DNA of 64,000 bases from Alcanivorax sp. DSM 26293 (GCF_900107995.1 NZ_FNUM01000001.1:507695-571694); one strand, 5' to 3'; numbered from the stretch's first letter, positions 1-9,554 are shown. Numbers and translations are program-made. The notes: generated from the sequence alone by a model not told the origin.

Positions 1-70
1 GCACCGCCCCCATCTCGTCACAGATCCCTGACAGGCGGTTGGCGAAAATACTGAGCTGGACAGGATTCAT
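1..70 (-). CDS. Hydantoinase B/oxoprolinase-like protein, N-terminus only (cut by window edge)
   Basis: The complement of bases 70 to 1 opens with ATG and reads MNPVQLSIFANRLSGICDEM followed by GAV, with no stop, before leaving the window. This resembles the start of HyuB-type hydantoinase/5-oxoprolinase subunits, which open with a short D/NPV segment and then a conserved helix containing EEMG or DEMG. The family hydrolyses cyclic amides such as hydantoins or 5-oxoproline with ATP. Only 23 residues are visible and there is no clear ribosome site, so the call rests on resemblance alone. The gene is divergent from argD and shares its repeat-filled 5' intergenic region. Confidence 0.5.
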   Translation of the reverse strand, partial: MNPVQLSIFANRLSGICDEMGAV

Positions 71-76
71 AGAGGC

Positions 77-162
77 AATTAACAGTTAATAGTGAATAGT
101 TAATAACTAAAAACAGGACAACAGCCTACCGCTGTTAACTATTCACTGTTAACTATTCACTG
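77..162. repeat. Inverted heptamer tandem-repeat element, copy 1 (no central hairpin)
   Basis: The left array (about 79-108) is built from 7-base units AGTTAAT, AGTGAAT, AGTTAAT. The right array (132-162) is the same units in reverse complement (AACTATT, CACTGTT, AACTATT, CACTG). A short unrelated spacer separates them. A related but different array with a TTATCAATT-type unit lies at 259-290. The element lies between hyuB-like and argD and belongs to the same family as copies near 3524, 57902, 59939 and 60353. Confidence 0.75.
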
Positions 163-187
163 AATTGTGCGCTATTATCGACGGTTC

Positions 188-212
188 CGGCAGCCTTCGG
201 CTGCCGTTTTTT
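188..212 (+). terminator. Intrinsic terminator in the argD leader
   Basis: A perfect 8-bp stem CGGCAGCC/GGCTGCCG with a 3-base loop is followed by six T. It reads rightward, yet no rightward gene precedes it in the window; the upstream neighbour reads left. It therefore ends an unseen short transcript or acts inside a long argD leader. Confidence 0.75.
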
Positions 213-296
213 ATTTGGGACGCGTACAGACGGTGCTGTGATCAACGGTCCGGTGCCCGTTATCAATTCTCCATTATCGATTATCAATTGCCTGTT

Positions 297-1478
297 ATGT
301 CGCAATATCTGATTCCCACCTATGCACGGCAACCGCTGGCGTTTGTGCGCGGTGAAGGGGTATGGCTCTACGATGAGGCCGGCCACAAGTACATGGATGC
401 CATCTCCGGTATCGGGGTCTGCAACCTGGGCCACTGCCATCCGGCGGTAACCCGCACCCTGGCCGATCAGGCCGGGCAGCTTATGCACACCTCCAACCTG
501 TACCGTATTCCGTCCCAGGAAGCCCTGGCCCAGCGCCTGTGCGAAGTGAGCGGCATGCAGAGCGTGTTCTTTTCCAACTCCGGCGCCGAAGCGAATGAAG
601 CGGCCATCAAGATTGCCCGGCTCTTTGGTCAACGCAAGGGCGTCAGCCGCCCCACTGTGGTGGTCATGGAGGGCAGCTTCCATGGCCGCACCATGGCTAC
701 CCTGTCCGCCACCGCCAATGCCAAAGTACAGGAAGGCTTTGCCCCGCTGCTGGAGGGGTTTGTGCGGGTGCCGTTTAACGATCTGGACGCGGTCCGCGCC
801 CTGGGCGACAACGCCAATGTGGTCGCTGTCCTGGTGGAACCGGTACAGGGCGAAGGCGGTATCAATGTCCCCGCCAGTGACTATCTGCCCGGCCTGCGTG
901 CCCTCTGTGACCAGCATGACTGGCTGCTGATGCTGGACGAAATCCAGTCCGGCAATGGCCGGACCGGCGATTACTTCGCCTGCGTGGGCGACAAGGTGAC
1001 GCCTGACGTGCTGACCACCGCCAAGGGCCTGGGCAACGGCTTCCCCATCGGCGCCTGCCTGGTGGCCGGCAAGGCCGACGGGGTGTTCGGCCCCGGCAAC
1101 CACGGCAGTACCTACGGCGGCAATCCGCTGGGCTGCGCCACCGCGCTGACCGTGGTCAACACCCTCACCGATGACGTGGTGGCAGGGGTCGCGGAGAAAG
1201 GGGCCTGGCTGAAGCACGCCTTTACTGACGCCTTTGCCGATCTGCCCATGATCAAGGAAATCCGTCAACGCGGCCTGATGCTGGGTATCCAGCTGGATCG
1301 CCCCTGCGCCGAGCTGGTCAACCGGGCCCGGGAAGCCGGCCTGCTGATCAACGTCACCGCAGGCTCCGTGGTACGCCTGCTTCCGCCACTGGTGATCAAC
1401 CAGACCGAGATGCAGCACCTGGTGGAGACTCTCTCCCAGGTCATTCATGACTTCGCCAACGAACAGGAGGTCGCATGA
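297..1478 (+). CDS. argD: Acetylornithine/succinyldiaminopimelate aminotransferase (ArgD)
   Basis: This is a class III PLP-dependent aminotransferase of 393 residues, usual length for ArgD. It transfers an amino group from glutamate to N-acetylglutamate semialdehyde in cytosolic arginine synthesis, and can often also act in lysine synthesis. Visible marks are [13 protein letters not shown] near residues 103-115, the FHGRT segment, [12 protein letters not shown], and [11 protein letters not shown] with the PLP-binding lysine at K243. The reading frame extends upstream to 165, but that part crosses a terminator hairpin and repeats. ATG 297 gives the normal ArgD start. The stop overlaps argF by four bases (ATGA), so the two are translationally coupled. 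Confidence 0.93.
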   Translation: MSQYLIPTYARQPLAFVRGEGVWLYDEAGHKYMDAISGIGVCNLGHCHPAVTRTLADQAGQLMHTSNLYRIPSQEALAQRLCEVSGMQSVFFSNSGAEANEAAIKIARLFGQRKGVSRPTVVVMEGSFHGRTMATLSATANAKVQEGFAPLLEGFVRVPFNDLDAVRALGDNANVVAVLVEPVQGEGGINVPASDYLPGLRALCDQHDWLLMLDEIQSGNGRTGDYFACVGDKVTPDVLTTAKGLGNGFPIGACLVAGKADGVFGPGNHGSTYGGNPLGCATALTVVNTLTDDVVAGVAEKGAWLKHAFTDAFADLPMIKEIRQRGLMLGIQLDRPCAELVNRAREAGLLINVTAGSVVRLLPPLVINQTEMQHLVETLSQVIHDFANEQEVA

Positions 1479-2383
1479 CCCGCCACTTCCTGACGCTCAC
1501 CGATCTGAGCCGGGACGAGCTGGGCTACCTGATCCAGCGCGCCATTGAACTGAAAACCATGCTGCGTAATGGCCAGAGCCATACGCCCCTGCTGGGCAAG
1601 ACCCTGGGCATGATCTTCGAGAAATCTTCCACCCGTACCCGGGTATCCTTTGAAGTGGCGATGACCCACTTCGGCGGGGCCAGCATCTTCCTGTCGCCCC
1701 GGGACACCCAGCTGGGGCGCGGCGAGCCCATTGAAGATTCCGCCCGCGTGCTGTCACGCATGGTGGATGCGGTGATGATCCGCACCTTCGACCACGCCAC
1801 CGTGGAAACCTTCGCCCAGCATTCGGCGGTGCCGGTGATCAATGCGCTCACCGACGATTTCCACCCCTGCCAATTGCTGGCCGACATGCAGACCTTTGTG
1901 GAGCATCGTGGCAGCATCCAGGGCAAAAAGGTGGTCTGGGTGGGCGACGGCAATAACATGTGTGCCAGCTATATCAATGCCGCCAACCAGTTCGACTTCG
2001 AGCTGGTGATCAGCAGTCCCAACAGCTTTGAACCGGACAGCGAACTGCTCAACCGTTATCCCGAGCGGGTGCGTCTGGAAGCCGACGTGAACGAAGCCGT
2101 GAAAGGGGCGCATCTGGTCGTTACCGACGTGTGGGCCTCCATGGGGCAGGAAGACGAGCAGCAAGCCCGCCTCAATGCCTTTGAAGGCTACCAGGTGACC
2201 CCCGAGTTGATGGATCGGGCCGACCCGGACGCCCTCTTCATGCACTGCCTGCCTGCCCACCGCGGCGAGGAAGTCAGCCACGAGATGATGGACGACCCGC
2301 GCTCGGTGGTTTGGGATGAAGCGGAAAACCGTCTGCATGCCCAGAAGGCGCTGCTGGAGTTCCTGCTCACAGGCCAGCACTGA
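1475..2383 (+). CDS. argF: Ornithine carbamoyltransferase, anabolic (ArgF)
   Basis: The 302-residue enzyme condenses ornithine and carbamoyl phosphate to citrulline. The carbamoyl-phosphate motif appears as [13 protein letters not shown] near residue 50, and the ornithine-side HCLPAH motif near residue 250. Length and the short N-terminus fit the anabolic Pseudomonas-type enzyme rather than the longer catabolic ArcB. A strong AGGAGG ribosome site (1465-1470) lies inside the end of argD, and the start overlaps the argD stop, so argD-argF form one operon. No arginine-repressor box could be recognised upstream. Confidence 0.95.
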   Translation: MTRHFLTLTDLSRDELGYLIQRAIELKTMLRNGQSHTPLLGKTLGMIFEKSSTRTRVSFEVAMTHFGGASIFLSPRDTQLGRGEPIEDSARVLSRMVDAVMIRTFDHATVETFAQHSAVPVINALTDDFHPCQLLADMQTFVEHRGSIQGKKVVWVGDGNNMCASYINAANQFDFELVISSPNSFEPDSELLNRYPERVRLEADVNEAVKGAHLVVTDVWASMGQEDEQQARLNAFEGYQVTPELMDRADPDALFMHCLPAHRGEEVSHEMMDDPRSVVWDEAENRLHAQKALLEFLLTGQH

Positions 2384-2400
2384 TACAAACCCGTAAACCG

Positions 2401-2460
2401 TTGGAGTCTTGCTCGCAGGGCGAATATTTTCCGGCTTTCGCCCCGAGCCAGCCTCCAACA
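2401..2460. repeat. Degenerate REP-like palindrome (TTGGAGC family) between argF and the ABC gene
   Basis: The left arm begins TTGGAGTCTTGCTCGCAGGG and ends in CGAA. A degenerate inverted arm ending in GCCTCCAAC lies at about 2436-2459. Cleaner copies are at 39484-39551, 50513-50537 and 58874-58959. It fills the gap between the argF stop and the next start. Confidence 0.6.
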
Positions 2461-2481
2461 TCTCCAGAAGGCGCAAACGCA

Positions 2482-3537
2482 ATGAACCCGCCGCTGCTTA
2501 CCCTTGAAAACCTGGCCTGCGGTTACCACCAGCAAGCCGTGGTAAAGGATCTGAGCCTGGAGCTGGCCACCGGCGAAATTGCCTGCCTGCTCGGGCCCAG
2601 CGGCTGTGGCAAAACCACCACCCTGCGCGCCATTGCCGGGCTGGAACCGGTCTCTGGTGGCAGCATCCATATCCAGGGCCGGCAGGTCTCCAGCCGCAGC
2701 CGTCAACTGCCTCCGGAACAACGGAGCTTGGGCATGGTGTTCCAGGAACATGCCCTTTTTCCCCACCTGACCGTGGCCGACAATGTGGCGTTCGGCCTGC
2801 GCAAACAGCCTCGCGCGCAACAACGCCAGCGAGTCAGCGAGTGCCTGGACCGGGTCCGGCTGGCCGGCATGGAAGACCGTTACCCCCATGAGCTGTCCGG
2901 TGGCCAGCAACAGCGGGTGGCGCTGGCACGGGCACTGGCCCCCCGCCCGGCCCTGCTTCTGCTGGACGAACCTTTTGCCAGCCTGGATCTGGACCTGCGC
3001 CGAGCCCTGGCCCGTGAACTGGGCGATATTCTCCGCCAGGAAAATGTCACCACCCTGCTGGTCACCCACGATCAGGAAGAAGCCTTCGCCCTGGCCGACC
3101 GGGTCGGCGTAATGCATCAGGGCCGGCTGGAACAATGGGACAGCCCGTACAATATCTACCACGCCCCGACCAACCGTTTCGTGGCGGAATTCGCCGGCTA
3201 CGGCTCTTTTCTGCGCGGGGAGGTGCTCGATGAAAACACCGTCAGGACCAGCCTGGGGGAGCTCACCGGGCGCAGCAATGCTGCACTGATACCGGGCAGC
3301 CAGGTGGATGTGTTATTACGCCCGGAAGACGTGATCGCCGACGAAAGCGCGCACCTGGCCTTGCCCGTGACCCGCCGCCAGTTCACCGGCGCCACCATCC
3401 TCTATCACCTGCGCGTCGGCGCCGACGAAACCCTGCTCTGCCAGACCGACAGCCACACCAACGTGGTGGAAGGCGATGTATTACGCGTGCGACTGGCGAC
3501 CAAGCACCTGGTGGCGTTCACGGTCAGTGAACAGTGA
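2482..3537 (+). CDS. ABC transporter ATP-binding protein, iron(III)/FbpC-like
   Basis: This 351-residue protein energises an importer at the inner membrane. Walker A is GPSGCGKT (38-45), the signature is LSGGQQQRVALARAL, Walker B is LLLLDEPFASLD, and the switch is LVTHDQEEA. A C-terminal TOBE-like half follows (about 240-351), as in FbpC/PotA-type ATPases. The phrase GMVFQEHALFPHLTV is typical of this subgroup. The start was set at ATG 2482 because the upstream extension is REP repeat. No permease or binding-protein gene is adjacent, so it is an orphan ATPase. The last residues (VSEQ) are read from the heptamer repeat that begins at 3524, which also supplies the stop. Confidence 0.85.
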   Translation: MNPPLLTLENLACGYHQQAVVKDLSLELATGEIACLLGPSGCGKTTTLRAIAGLEPVSGGSIHIQGRQVSSRSRQLPPEQRSLGMVFQEHALFPHLTVADNVAFGLRKQPRAQQRQRVSECLDRVRLAGMEDRYPHELSGGQQQRVALARALAPRPALLLLDEPFASLDLDLRRALARELGDILRQENVTTLLVTHDQEEAFALADRVGVMHQGRLEQWDSPYNIYHAPTNRFVAEFAGYGSFLRGEVLDENTVRTSLGELTGRSNAALIPGSQVDVLLRPEDVIADESAHLALPVTRRQFTGATILYHLRVGADETLLCQTDSHTNVVEGDVLRVRLATKHLVAFTVSEQ

Positions 3538-3688
3538 ATAGTTAACAGTGAACAGCGCGCGCGAAAGACGACCGCAATTTTAAACGCATGAGGCCGCGCC
3601 CAAAACCTGGGCGCGGCCTCATGCGTTTCAACACAAAACAAAAGTCAGGCGCGAACTATTAACTGTTCACTGTTAACTATTCACTGCC
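3524..3688. repeat. Heptamer repeat element, copy 2, with central GC hairpin
   Basis: The left array (3524-3554) uses units AGTGAAC, AGTGAAT, AGTTAAC, AGTGAAC. The centre is a 21-bp perfect stem (3582-3602/3608-3628) containing GAGGCCGCGCC. The right array (3653-3688) is the inverted set. The element separates two convergent genes, and its hairpin probably ends both transcripts. Confidence 0.8.
3582..3628. terminator. Bidirectional terminator-like hairpin inside repeat copy 2
   Basis: Arms of 21 bases pair perfectly around a 5-base loop, with AAA and TTT at the outer ends. It sits between the convergent ABC ATPase and diguanylate cyclase genes. The T tract is short, so termination is likely but not certain. 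Confidence 0.55.
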
Positions 3689-3691
3689 TTT

Positions 3692-4795
3692 TCACGCCAC
3701 CCGGCTCTGATTGCGCCCCCCGGACTTGGCCTTGTACAAGCCCCGGTCCGCACGGTTGATCAACTCGTCAATGGTTTCGTTTTCCTGGCAGGCGGCCACA
3801 CCGACCGACAGGCTGACGGCGCCGGGCCCGCCTTCCTGCATAAAGCTTTCTTCGCGCCAGCGCTCGCGCAAACGCTCCGCCACCCGCAGCGCACCGCTCT
3901 CGTCACTCTGGGGCAGAATCAGCAGAAACTCTTCCCCACCGAGACGACCGAAATAGTCACCATCACGCATGCCCGCCAGGGCCAGCGCGGAAAACCGGCG
4001 TAACACCCGGTCTCCCCAGTCATGACCGTGACGGTCGTTGATCTGTTTAAAATGGTCCAGGTCCACATAGCAGATGGCAAAAGGCAGCCCCTTGCGGGCA
4101 AACAGCGCCCGCTGACGCTCCAGGATCTCAAGCAGGTGGCGACGATTGAACAGGCCGGTCAGATCATCCCGTATGGCCATTTCACGGACCTGCTCCACCG
4201 CCCGGGCCAGTTGATGGTTCTTGTCGGCCAAGGCGTCACGCAAACGATTGATGCCCCCGCCGGTAATGGCAAAGCTCACCGAGATCATGGAAAACACCAG
4301 CCACTGCAAGGCTTCCACGGACAGACTCAGTTGCACCCAGCGGTCGTTCATGGCCAACCACAGCATCACCGCATAGGCCGCACTGGCAAGCACCGCCACG
4401 CCGATCATTACCTTGCCGGAAAGCCGGAACGAGACCAGCAACAGGCCGGCAAAAAACAGGGTGACCACACTGAGCCGGAACTCGTCCACGTAGTAACCGG
4501 AGACCATGAATACCACCATGAAGTGCAGTACCAGCGGCAAGGACAGACTCGGTTCACTCAGACGCAGGGTCCAGCCGGTGGCAAGAAGCAGCTGGTAGGC
4601 CACCAGGGAGGCCCAGACCACGAACAGCATCACCAGCCCCTGTTCCAGCGCCACGTCAAAATAGCCGAACTGGAAATACACCACGCATAACAAGGTATGC
4701 ATGGCCATGATGGCAATGGCCGAACGGCTATGCCGCTTGAGCAAACGCTTCTCGCTGAGGGTCAGCTTTTCCGCCTGTCGCAGATCCTGATTCAT
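3692..4795 (-). CDS. Membrane diguanylate cyclase with intact I-site (GGDEF)
   Basis: The 367-residue inner-membrane protein has about six hydrophobic segments in residues 25-185 (no recognised sensor domain). A cytoplasmic GGDEF domain occupies about 205-367. The active site is GGEEF (286-290), and RDGD five residues before it forms the RxxD product-inhibition site. DLTGLFNRRHLLE and DHFKQINDRHGHDWGD are also present. It should make cyclic-di-GMP from two GTP. The start codon overlaps the stop of the upstream paralogue (ATGA), so the pair is co-translated. The signal sensed cannot be told from sequence. Confidence 0.88.
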   Translation of the reverse strand: MNQDLRQAEKLTLSEKRLLKRHSRSAIAIMAMHTLLCVVYFQFGYFDVALEQGLVMLFVVWASLVAYQLLLATGWTLRLSEPSLSLPLVLHFMVVFMVSGYYVDEFRLSVVTLFFAGLLLVSFRLSGKVMIGVAVLASAAYAVMLWLAMNDRWVQLSLSVEALQWLVFSMISVSFAITGGGINRLRDALADKNHQLARAVEQVREMAIRDDLTGLFNRRHLLEILERQRALFARKGLPFAICYVDLDHFKQINDRHGHDWGDRVLRRFSALALAGMRDGDYFGRLGGEEFLLILPQSDESGALRVAERLRERWREESFMQEGGPGAVSLSVGVAACQENETIDELINRADRGLYKAKSGGRNQSRVA

Positions 4796-5895
4796 TCGCT
4801 CTGCTCCACCACCAGTTTGTCGCGGCCGGACTCCTTGGCCTGATAGAGCGCCCGATCCGCACGCAGGATCACCTGCTCCGGGGTTTCTTCACGCCGGTAC
4901 ATGGCCAACCCCGCGGAGACCGTGACGGCGAGTCCCGGTGCCTCCTCAAAGCGCTGGCTGCGCATACCCAGCAGGATCCCCTCGGCCAGGTTACTGGCCT
5001 CATCCGGATCACTGACCGGCAACACCAGCATGAACTCCTCTCCCCCCAGCCGGGCGGCAAAATCCTGCCCGCTCAGGTGACGGCGAGCCACCTCGGCAAA
5101 GCGCTCCAGCACCCGGTCCCCAATACGGTGTCCATAGTCGTCATTGATACGCTTGAAATGATCCAGATCCAGATACACCACGGCCAGCTGGTAGGCGCCA
5201 CGTGCCGACTGGCCACAGGCCTTGGCCAGTAACTCCATGGCATGGCGGCGCCGATAGAAGCCGGTCATCTCGTCTTTCACGGCCATATCGTGGATACGCT
5301 CGACAATGTCCGCCAGCTGCAGGTTGCGGCGACTCAACTGGGAGCGGATGGTGGAAATTTCCGAGGCCAGCAGAATCATCGCCAGCACCATGACCGAGAA
5401 CAGCCCCCACTGTATCCATTCGCCCCGCAGGTCCACCACCTCCGGCCAGTAGCCGGAAACCACACCAAGAATGACCGCATAACCGAATACGCAATAACCG
5501 GCCAGCCAGGCGAACTGTCGGAATGACGCCTGCAGCACTCCCATCTGGACAATGGCAAAGAAAATCATCATCACGCACAGGCGCACCTGGTCCACCACCA
5601 GGGCAGTCAGCAGAATCCCGGTGGTGGACCAGACCATCAGCGGCATGATCATGGAAGGTTCGGAAAGCCGGCGATTCAACCCCAGCAGCATGAACAGGAC
5701 GAAGCCCAGATGCCCCACCCAAATGGCAGCGAACATGCCGTAAAAAAGGGCGGAACCGCCGCGGAAGAAATCCAGCTGCAGGGCAATCCAGCATAGCAGG
5801 GTGTGGGCGCTTCCCCCGGCCAGGATGGCAAACAGCACCCGGCGCAGTCTCTGGGACTGCAGGGCTGCAGGATTGAGCGTTAATGATTGATCCAT
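4792..5895 (-). CDS. Membrane diguanylate cyclase, paralogue without I-site (GGDEF)
   Basis: It shares the architecture of the following gene: hydrophobic segments over about residues 20-190, then a GGDEF domain with GGEEF at 284-288, MTGFYRRRHAMELL and DHFKRINDDYGHRIGD. The five-before position reads SGQD instead of RxxD, so the usual inhibitory site is missing and the enzyme may escape product feedback. The frame is open to 5940 with GTG or ATG alternatives. ATG 5895 was chosen because MDQSL aligns with MNQDL of the neighbour, and both proteins then have exactly 367 residues. The arrangement points to tandem duplication followed by regulatory divergence. Confidence 0.85.
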   Translation of the reverse strand: MDQSLTLNPAALQSQRLRRVLFAILAGGSAHTLLCWIALQLDFFRGGSALFYGMFAAIWVGHLGFVLFMLLGLNRRLSEPSMIMPLMVWSTTGILLTALVVDQVRLCVMMIFFAIVQMGVLQASFRQFAWLAGYCVFGYAVILGVVSGYWPEVVDLRGEWIQWGLFSVMVLAMILLASEISTIRSQLSRRNLQLADIVERIHDMAVKDEMTGFYRRRHAMELLAKACGQSARGAYQLAVVYLDLDHFKRINDDYGHRIGDRVLERFAEVARRHLSGQDFAARLGGEEFMLVLPVSDPDEASNLAEGILLGMRSQRFEEAPGLAVTVSAGLAMYRREETPEQVILRADRALYQAKESGRDKLVVEQSE

Positions 5896-6095
5896 GCCGG
5901 ATTCCCGATCCGGTGCAGCCATTCCCACCAGCAGCCGCACCCAATGGTAGTCATTTAGTATTATTGTTGTGTGAACTCTAACCCTAAATGTCTACCGCGT
6001 CACAGTTTTCATCCCTGAAACCGGACCGTCCATCACCGTGCCAATGAAAAAAGTGGCACAGAAGTCCCTGATTTTTCGGGCATTACCCTTGCAGC
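5896..6095. other. Intergenic region 5' of the GGDEF pair
   Basis: This AT-richer stretch lies upstream of the leftward GGDEF operon and after the glpK stop, so it should hold the GGDEF promoter. I see no convincing -35/-10 pair, operator or terminator. Confidence 0.4.
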
Positions 6096-7586
6096 CTATT
6101 CACCGACCGGGCTCTGACAGACCCGGGCCACTGCTTCCCGCCACCCCTGATAGCGGCGTTGGCGCTCGTCATCTTCCAACAGTGGTGAGAATTCCCGCTC
6201 GCAGCGCCATTGCTCGGCCACGGCGTCCAGTGAGTCGTACAGACCCACGCCCAGCCCTGCCAGGTAGGCCGCGCCCAGGGCGGTGGTTTCGGTGACCATG
6301 GGACGGTCCACGCACACTCCCAACACGTCAGCCAGGGTCTGGCTGAGCCAGTTATTGACCACCATGCCGCCATCTACCCGCAAGGTGGTGGGCCGGGTAC
6401 CGCAATCCGCCGCCATGGCATCCAGCAGGTCCCGGGACTGATAGCACACCGCCTCGAGCCCCGCCGTTACCACTTCGGCAATGCCGGTGTCACGGGTCAG
6501 CCCCAGCAGGGCACCGCGGGCGTGGGGATCCCACCAGGGAGCACCGAGACCGGTAAAGGCCGGTACCAGATAGACGCCACCGGCAGAGCCGGCGCGGCGG
6601 GCCAGTGCCTCGGTTTCACTGGCATCACGAATCAGATTGAGGCCATCGCGCAACCACTGGATGGCGGCGCCCGCTACAAAGATGGAGCCTTCCAGCGCAT
6701 AGGTGGTTTTGCCATTGAGCCGGTAGCCCACGGTGGTAAGCAGACGGTTATGGGACACCACCGCCTCGCCGGTATTCATCACCATGAAACAGCCGGTGCC
6801 ATAGGTACTTTTCACCATGCCTGGCTGAAAACAGGCCTGCCCCACCAGTGCCGCCTGCTGGTCCCCGGCAATGCCGGCCACCGGCACCGCGGCGCCCAGC
6901 AGTTCAGGGCACGTGGAACCGAACTCACCGGCATTGTCACGCACCTCCGGCAGTACGGCGGCAGGAATAGCGAACAACTCCAGCAAGGCCGGGTCCCAGG
7001 CCTGTTCGTGGATATTGAACAACAGGGTGCGCGAGGCATTGGTGGCATCGGTGGCGTGGACCTTGCCACGGGTGAGTTGCCAGAGCAGCCAGCAATCGAT
7101 GGTGCCGAACGCCAACTCACCGGCTTCGGCACGCTGGCGGGCGCCGGGCACATTATCCAGCAACCAGGCCAGCTTGGTGGCCGAAAAGTACGGATCCAGC
7201 AACAGTCCGGTCTTGCTGCGAACACTGTCTTCATGGCCGGCATCACGCAGGCGCTGGCAGTACTCTGCCGTGCGCCGGTCTTGCCAGACAATCGCTCTGG
7301 CCAGCGGATCACCGGTCTGGCGATCCCACAGCACCGTCGTTTCACGCTGGTTGGTAATACCAACAGCCGCCAGCTGCTGGGCTTCCACACGGGCATTTCT
7401 CAGGGCCTGCTGGCAGAGCGCCAGGGTGTCCTTCCAGATTTCCAGGGCATCGTGCTCCACCCAGCCATCCTGAGGAAAATGCTGGCGGAACTCTTTCTGT
7501 GCCTGCCCACAGGCCCGCCCACTGGCATCAAAAACAATGGCGCGGGAGCTGGTGGTGCCCTGGTCGATGGAAAGGATGTATGACAT
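6096..7586 (-). CDS. glpK: Glycerol kinase (GlpK)
   Basis: The 496-residue cytosolic FGGY-family kinase phosphorylates glycerol with ATP, feeding glycerol into lipid synthesis and central metabolism. The N-terminus [16 protein letters not shown] carries the ATPase phosphate-binding loop. [14 protein letters not shown], the FGGY signature around [18 protein letters not shown] and the [13 protein letters not shown] segment are all present. Length matches the family. No glpF, glpD or glpR lies next to it, so it stands alone between the GGDEF operon and a two-component pair. No start other than ATG 7586 is needed, although the ribosome site is weak. Confidence 0.95.
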   Translation of the reverse strand: MSYILSIDQGTTSSRAIVFDASGRACGQAQKEFRQHFPQDGWVEHDALEIWKDTLALCQQALRNARVEAQQLAAVGITNQRETTVLWDRQTGDPLARAIVWQDRRTAEYCQRLRDAGHEDSVRSKTGLLLDPYFSATKLAWLLDNVPGARQRAEAGELAFGTIDCWLLWQLTRGKVHATDATNASRTLLFNIHEQAWDPALLELFAIPAAVLPEVRDNAGEFGSTCPELLGAAVPVAGIAGDQQAALVGQACFQPGMVKSTYGTGCFMVMNTGEAVVSHNRLLTTVGYRLNGKTTYALEGSIFVAGAAIQWLRDGLNLIRDASETEALARRAGSAGGVYLVPAFTGLGAPWWDPHARGALLGLTRDTGIAEVVTAGLEAVCYQSRDLLDAMAADCGTRPTTLRVDGGMVVNNWLSQTLADVLGVCVDRPMVTETTALGAAYLAGLGVGLYDSLDAVAEQWRCEREFSPLLEDDERQRRYQGWREAVARVCQSPVGE

Positions 7587-7937
7587 GGCTCGGCTAACCC
7601 TGTTATCAGAATTGGAGGCTGGATCAGTCAGACGCTGCGTGGAGGCGCCAGGAACCGTATTTTACATGATGGCGCGATGGCAGATTGAACGATAACGGAC
7701 AACCCGATGGACCTTATCGGCGATTTAAGAGCCTCTAAACCCACCCTACGATGCTGCCGGGTTGTCGACATCTGTTGCGCTTTGAAAACCCTGACCGCCC
7801 TTCGGTCGATATCCGCGCAAGCGCGGTTCGCACCTCAAGCAGTTTATTCGCTTCGCTCACCCTTCGGGCCGCACGGAACTACGTGCGTTACTCCGCTACA
7901 CTCCGTTCCTACAGCGACTGCGAAGAAAGCTTGCAGC
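7587..7937. other. Gene-free region with REP-like sequence
   Basis: No coding region was found. Bases 7797-7840 carry a repeat with core CCGCGCAAGCGCGGTTCGC (7813-7831), repeated exactly at 44148-44166. The adjoining GGTTCGCACCTCAAGC occurs in reverse complement at 44035-44050. The part near 7587 should carry the glpK promoter; none was recognised. Confidence 0.5.
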
Positions 7938-9554
7938 TTAATTGACCCGCCCCAGCACATGCTGGCCCTGTTGGTGGCGCGGCAGAATGACGGTAAATCG
8001 GGCGCCGCCCATGGGGCTTTCATCCACGCGGATATCCCCACCATGCCAATCCACAATCCGTTTCACAATGGACAAGCCAAGACCATAGCCACCACTGGCA
8101 CGATGGCGACTCTTGTCCAGCCGGGCGAAGGGTTTAAACACACGCTCGCGCTCGTGCTCGGGAATGCCGGGACCATTGTCATCCACATGGATAACCACCT
8201 GGCTTTCAGTCCCCTCAACCACCATCACGATCCGCGAGCCGGCATAGCGCAGGGCATTGGTTACCAGATTCTGTAGTACCCGGTGCAGGTAGCGTTCTTC
8301 CGCTTCCACTTCCAGGGTGGGCTGCCCGCACTCCACACTGATAACGGTATCACCCCGAATGGTTTCCAGTTCGTCACGCAGCTGCTCGCAGAGCTCCCCC
8401 ACCAGGACCGGCTTGAATTCAATATTTGGGGTGCCCTGTTCCAGGCGGGCATAGGTCAGAATTTCATCGATCAATTGATCCAGCTGCTCGATATCATGGT
8501 CCAGGGCATTGAGTTTTTCCCGGCGCAATTCCGCCGACTCGATATCCGCCAGCATCTCCAGACCGAAACGCAGCCGCGCCACCGGGGTGCGCAATTCATG
8601 GCTCACCGCCCGGGTCATCTCCCGCTGGGACTCAATCAGTCGGCGGATGTGGGCGGTCATGCCATTAAAGGTGGCCGCCACCTGGCCGATGGCATCGTTG
8701 CCTTCAATATTGGCGTAGGCCCCCAGGTCACCACTGCCCAATTGACTCACCGCCTGGTCGAGCTGCTTGAGGCGCCGTTGCAACGGGCTCACTTGCAGAT
8801 AGGTGGCCAGCGCCACTGCCAACAGGCTGAGGGCCCCGGCCACCAGCAGCAATTCCATGGGGAACTGGTCGAACAGACTGAGGGGGCCGATCACCAGCAG
8901 TTTGCCGGTCTGCGCCACCGGAGCATAAATGCGGATACTGGAGTTGTTACGGGTACTGTCATCCAGACCGATAACCACTTCGCGACGATTGAGCCGCTGC
9001 TCCTGTTCCGGGTCCAGGGAGACTTGGTCCCGTGGCACAAGATTGAGGGGGAAGCCGAAATGCTGCTGGAGCCGGCCCAGGGCCTGCTCCCATTCGTCTT
9101 CGGGGAAGTGGGAAAGATGGTTCAGCACCAGCACGGCGGTGGCCCGGGCCTGCTGCTCGGACACCTTGGTCATGCGGGTGGTGATGTATTCGGGTTCTCC
9201 GGGCAACTGAAAAAGGATATCGGCGTAGCCTTCCTCATCATTCAGGCGCATCACCACCAGGCCGTCTTCCAGATGCAACGTCTCCCGGTAGCCCAGTTCC
9301 AGCTCGTTGGCAGACTGCAGCTGGATCTCCGCACTGAACAGCTTGCTGAGCACCTGGCTCCAGCGGTCACGCTCCCCGGGCTCATAGCGTTGGTAGCCTT
9401 CCGCCATCAGGTAGAAGGTACCCCGCGCCATCTCCTCCCGGTAAATATCCGAGCGGTAGCTGTTAACCAGCTGCACGGCGGCATAGGTGATGGCGCCGAT
9501 AAAACACAGCGCCAGCAACAAGCCCCCGTAGAGCCTCAGGAAAATACTATTCAA
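7938..9554 (-). CDS. Sensor histidine kinase, RstB-like
   Basis: The 538-residue inner-membrane kinase has TM1 at about 7-29, a periplasmic sensor of about 200 residues, and TM2 near 233-253. A HAMP linker, a HisKA domain with phospho-accepting H319 (AVSHELRTPVARL) and an ATPase domain (N box NLVTNALRYAG, DDNGPGIP, GGYGLGLSIVKRI) follow. It partners the response regulator encoded 35 bases upstream. The regulator closely resembles RstA, so RstB is the best family name, although the periplasmic part is longer than in E. coli RstB. The stimulus is unknown. Confidence 0.85.
   Translation of the reverse strand: MNSIFLRLYGGLLLALCFIGAITYAAVQLVNSYRSDIYREEMARGTFYLMAEGYQRYEPGERDRWSQVLSKLFSAEIQLQSANELELGYRETLHLEDGLVVMRLNDEEGYADILFQLPGEPEYITTRMTKVSEQQARATAVLVLNHLSHFPEDEWEQALGRLQQHFGFPLNLVPRDQVSLDPEQEQRLNRREVVIGLDDSTRNNSSIRIYAPVAQTGKLLVIGPLSLFDQFPMELLLVAGALSLLAVALATYLQVSPLQRRLKQLDQAVSQLGSGDLGAYANIEGNDAIGQVAATFNGMTAHIRRLIESQREMTRAVSHELRTPVARLRFGLEMLADIESAELRREKLNALDHDIEQLDQLIDEILTYARLEQGTPNIEFKPVLVGELCEQLRDELETIRGDTVISVECGQPTLEVEAEERYLHRVLQNLVTNALRYAGSRIVMVVEGTESQVVIHVDDNGPGIPEHERERVFKPFARLDKSRHRASGGYGLGLSIVKRIVDWHGGDIRVDESPMGGARFTVILPRHQQGQHVLGRVN

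Noticed and set aside
77-162. Short repeated units that could suggest a CRISPR array
   Set aside because: Units are 7 bases and contiguous, with no unique spacers, and they occur as inverted pairs; no cas gene is present.
6038-6295. An 85-residue frame over the glpK 3' end
   Set aside because: It is mostly antisense to glpK and is proline/arginine-rich, as expected of a shadow frame.
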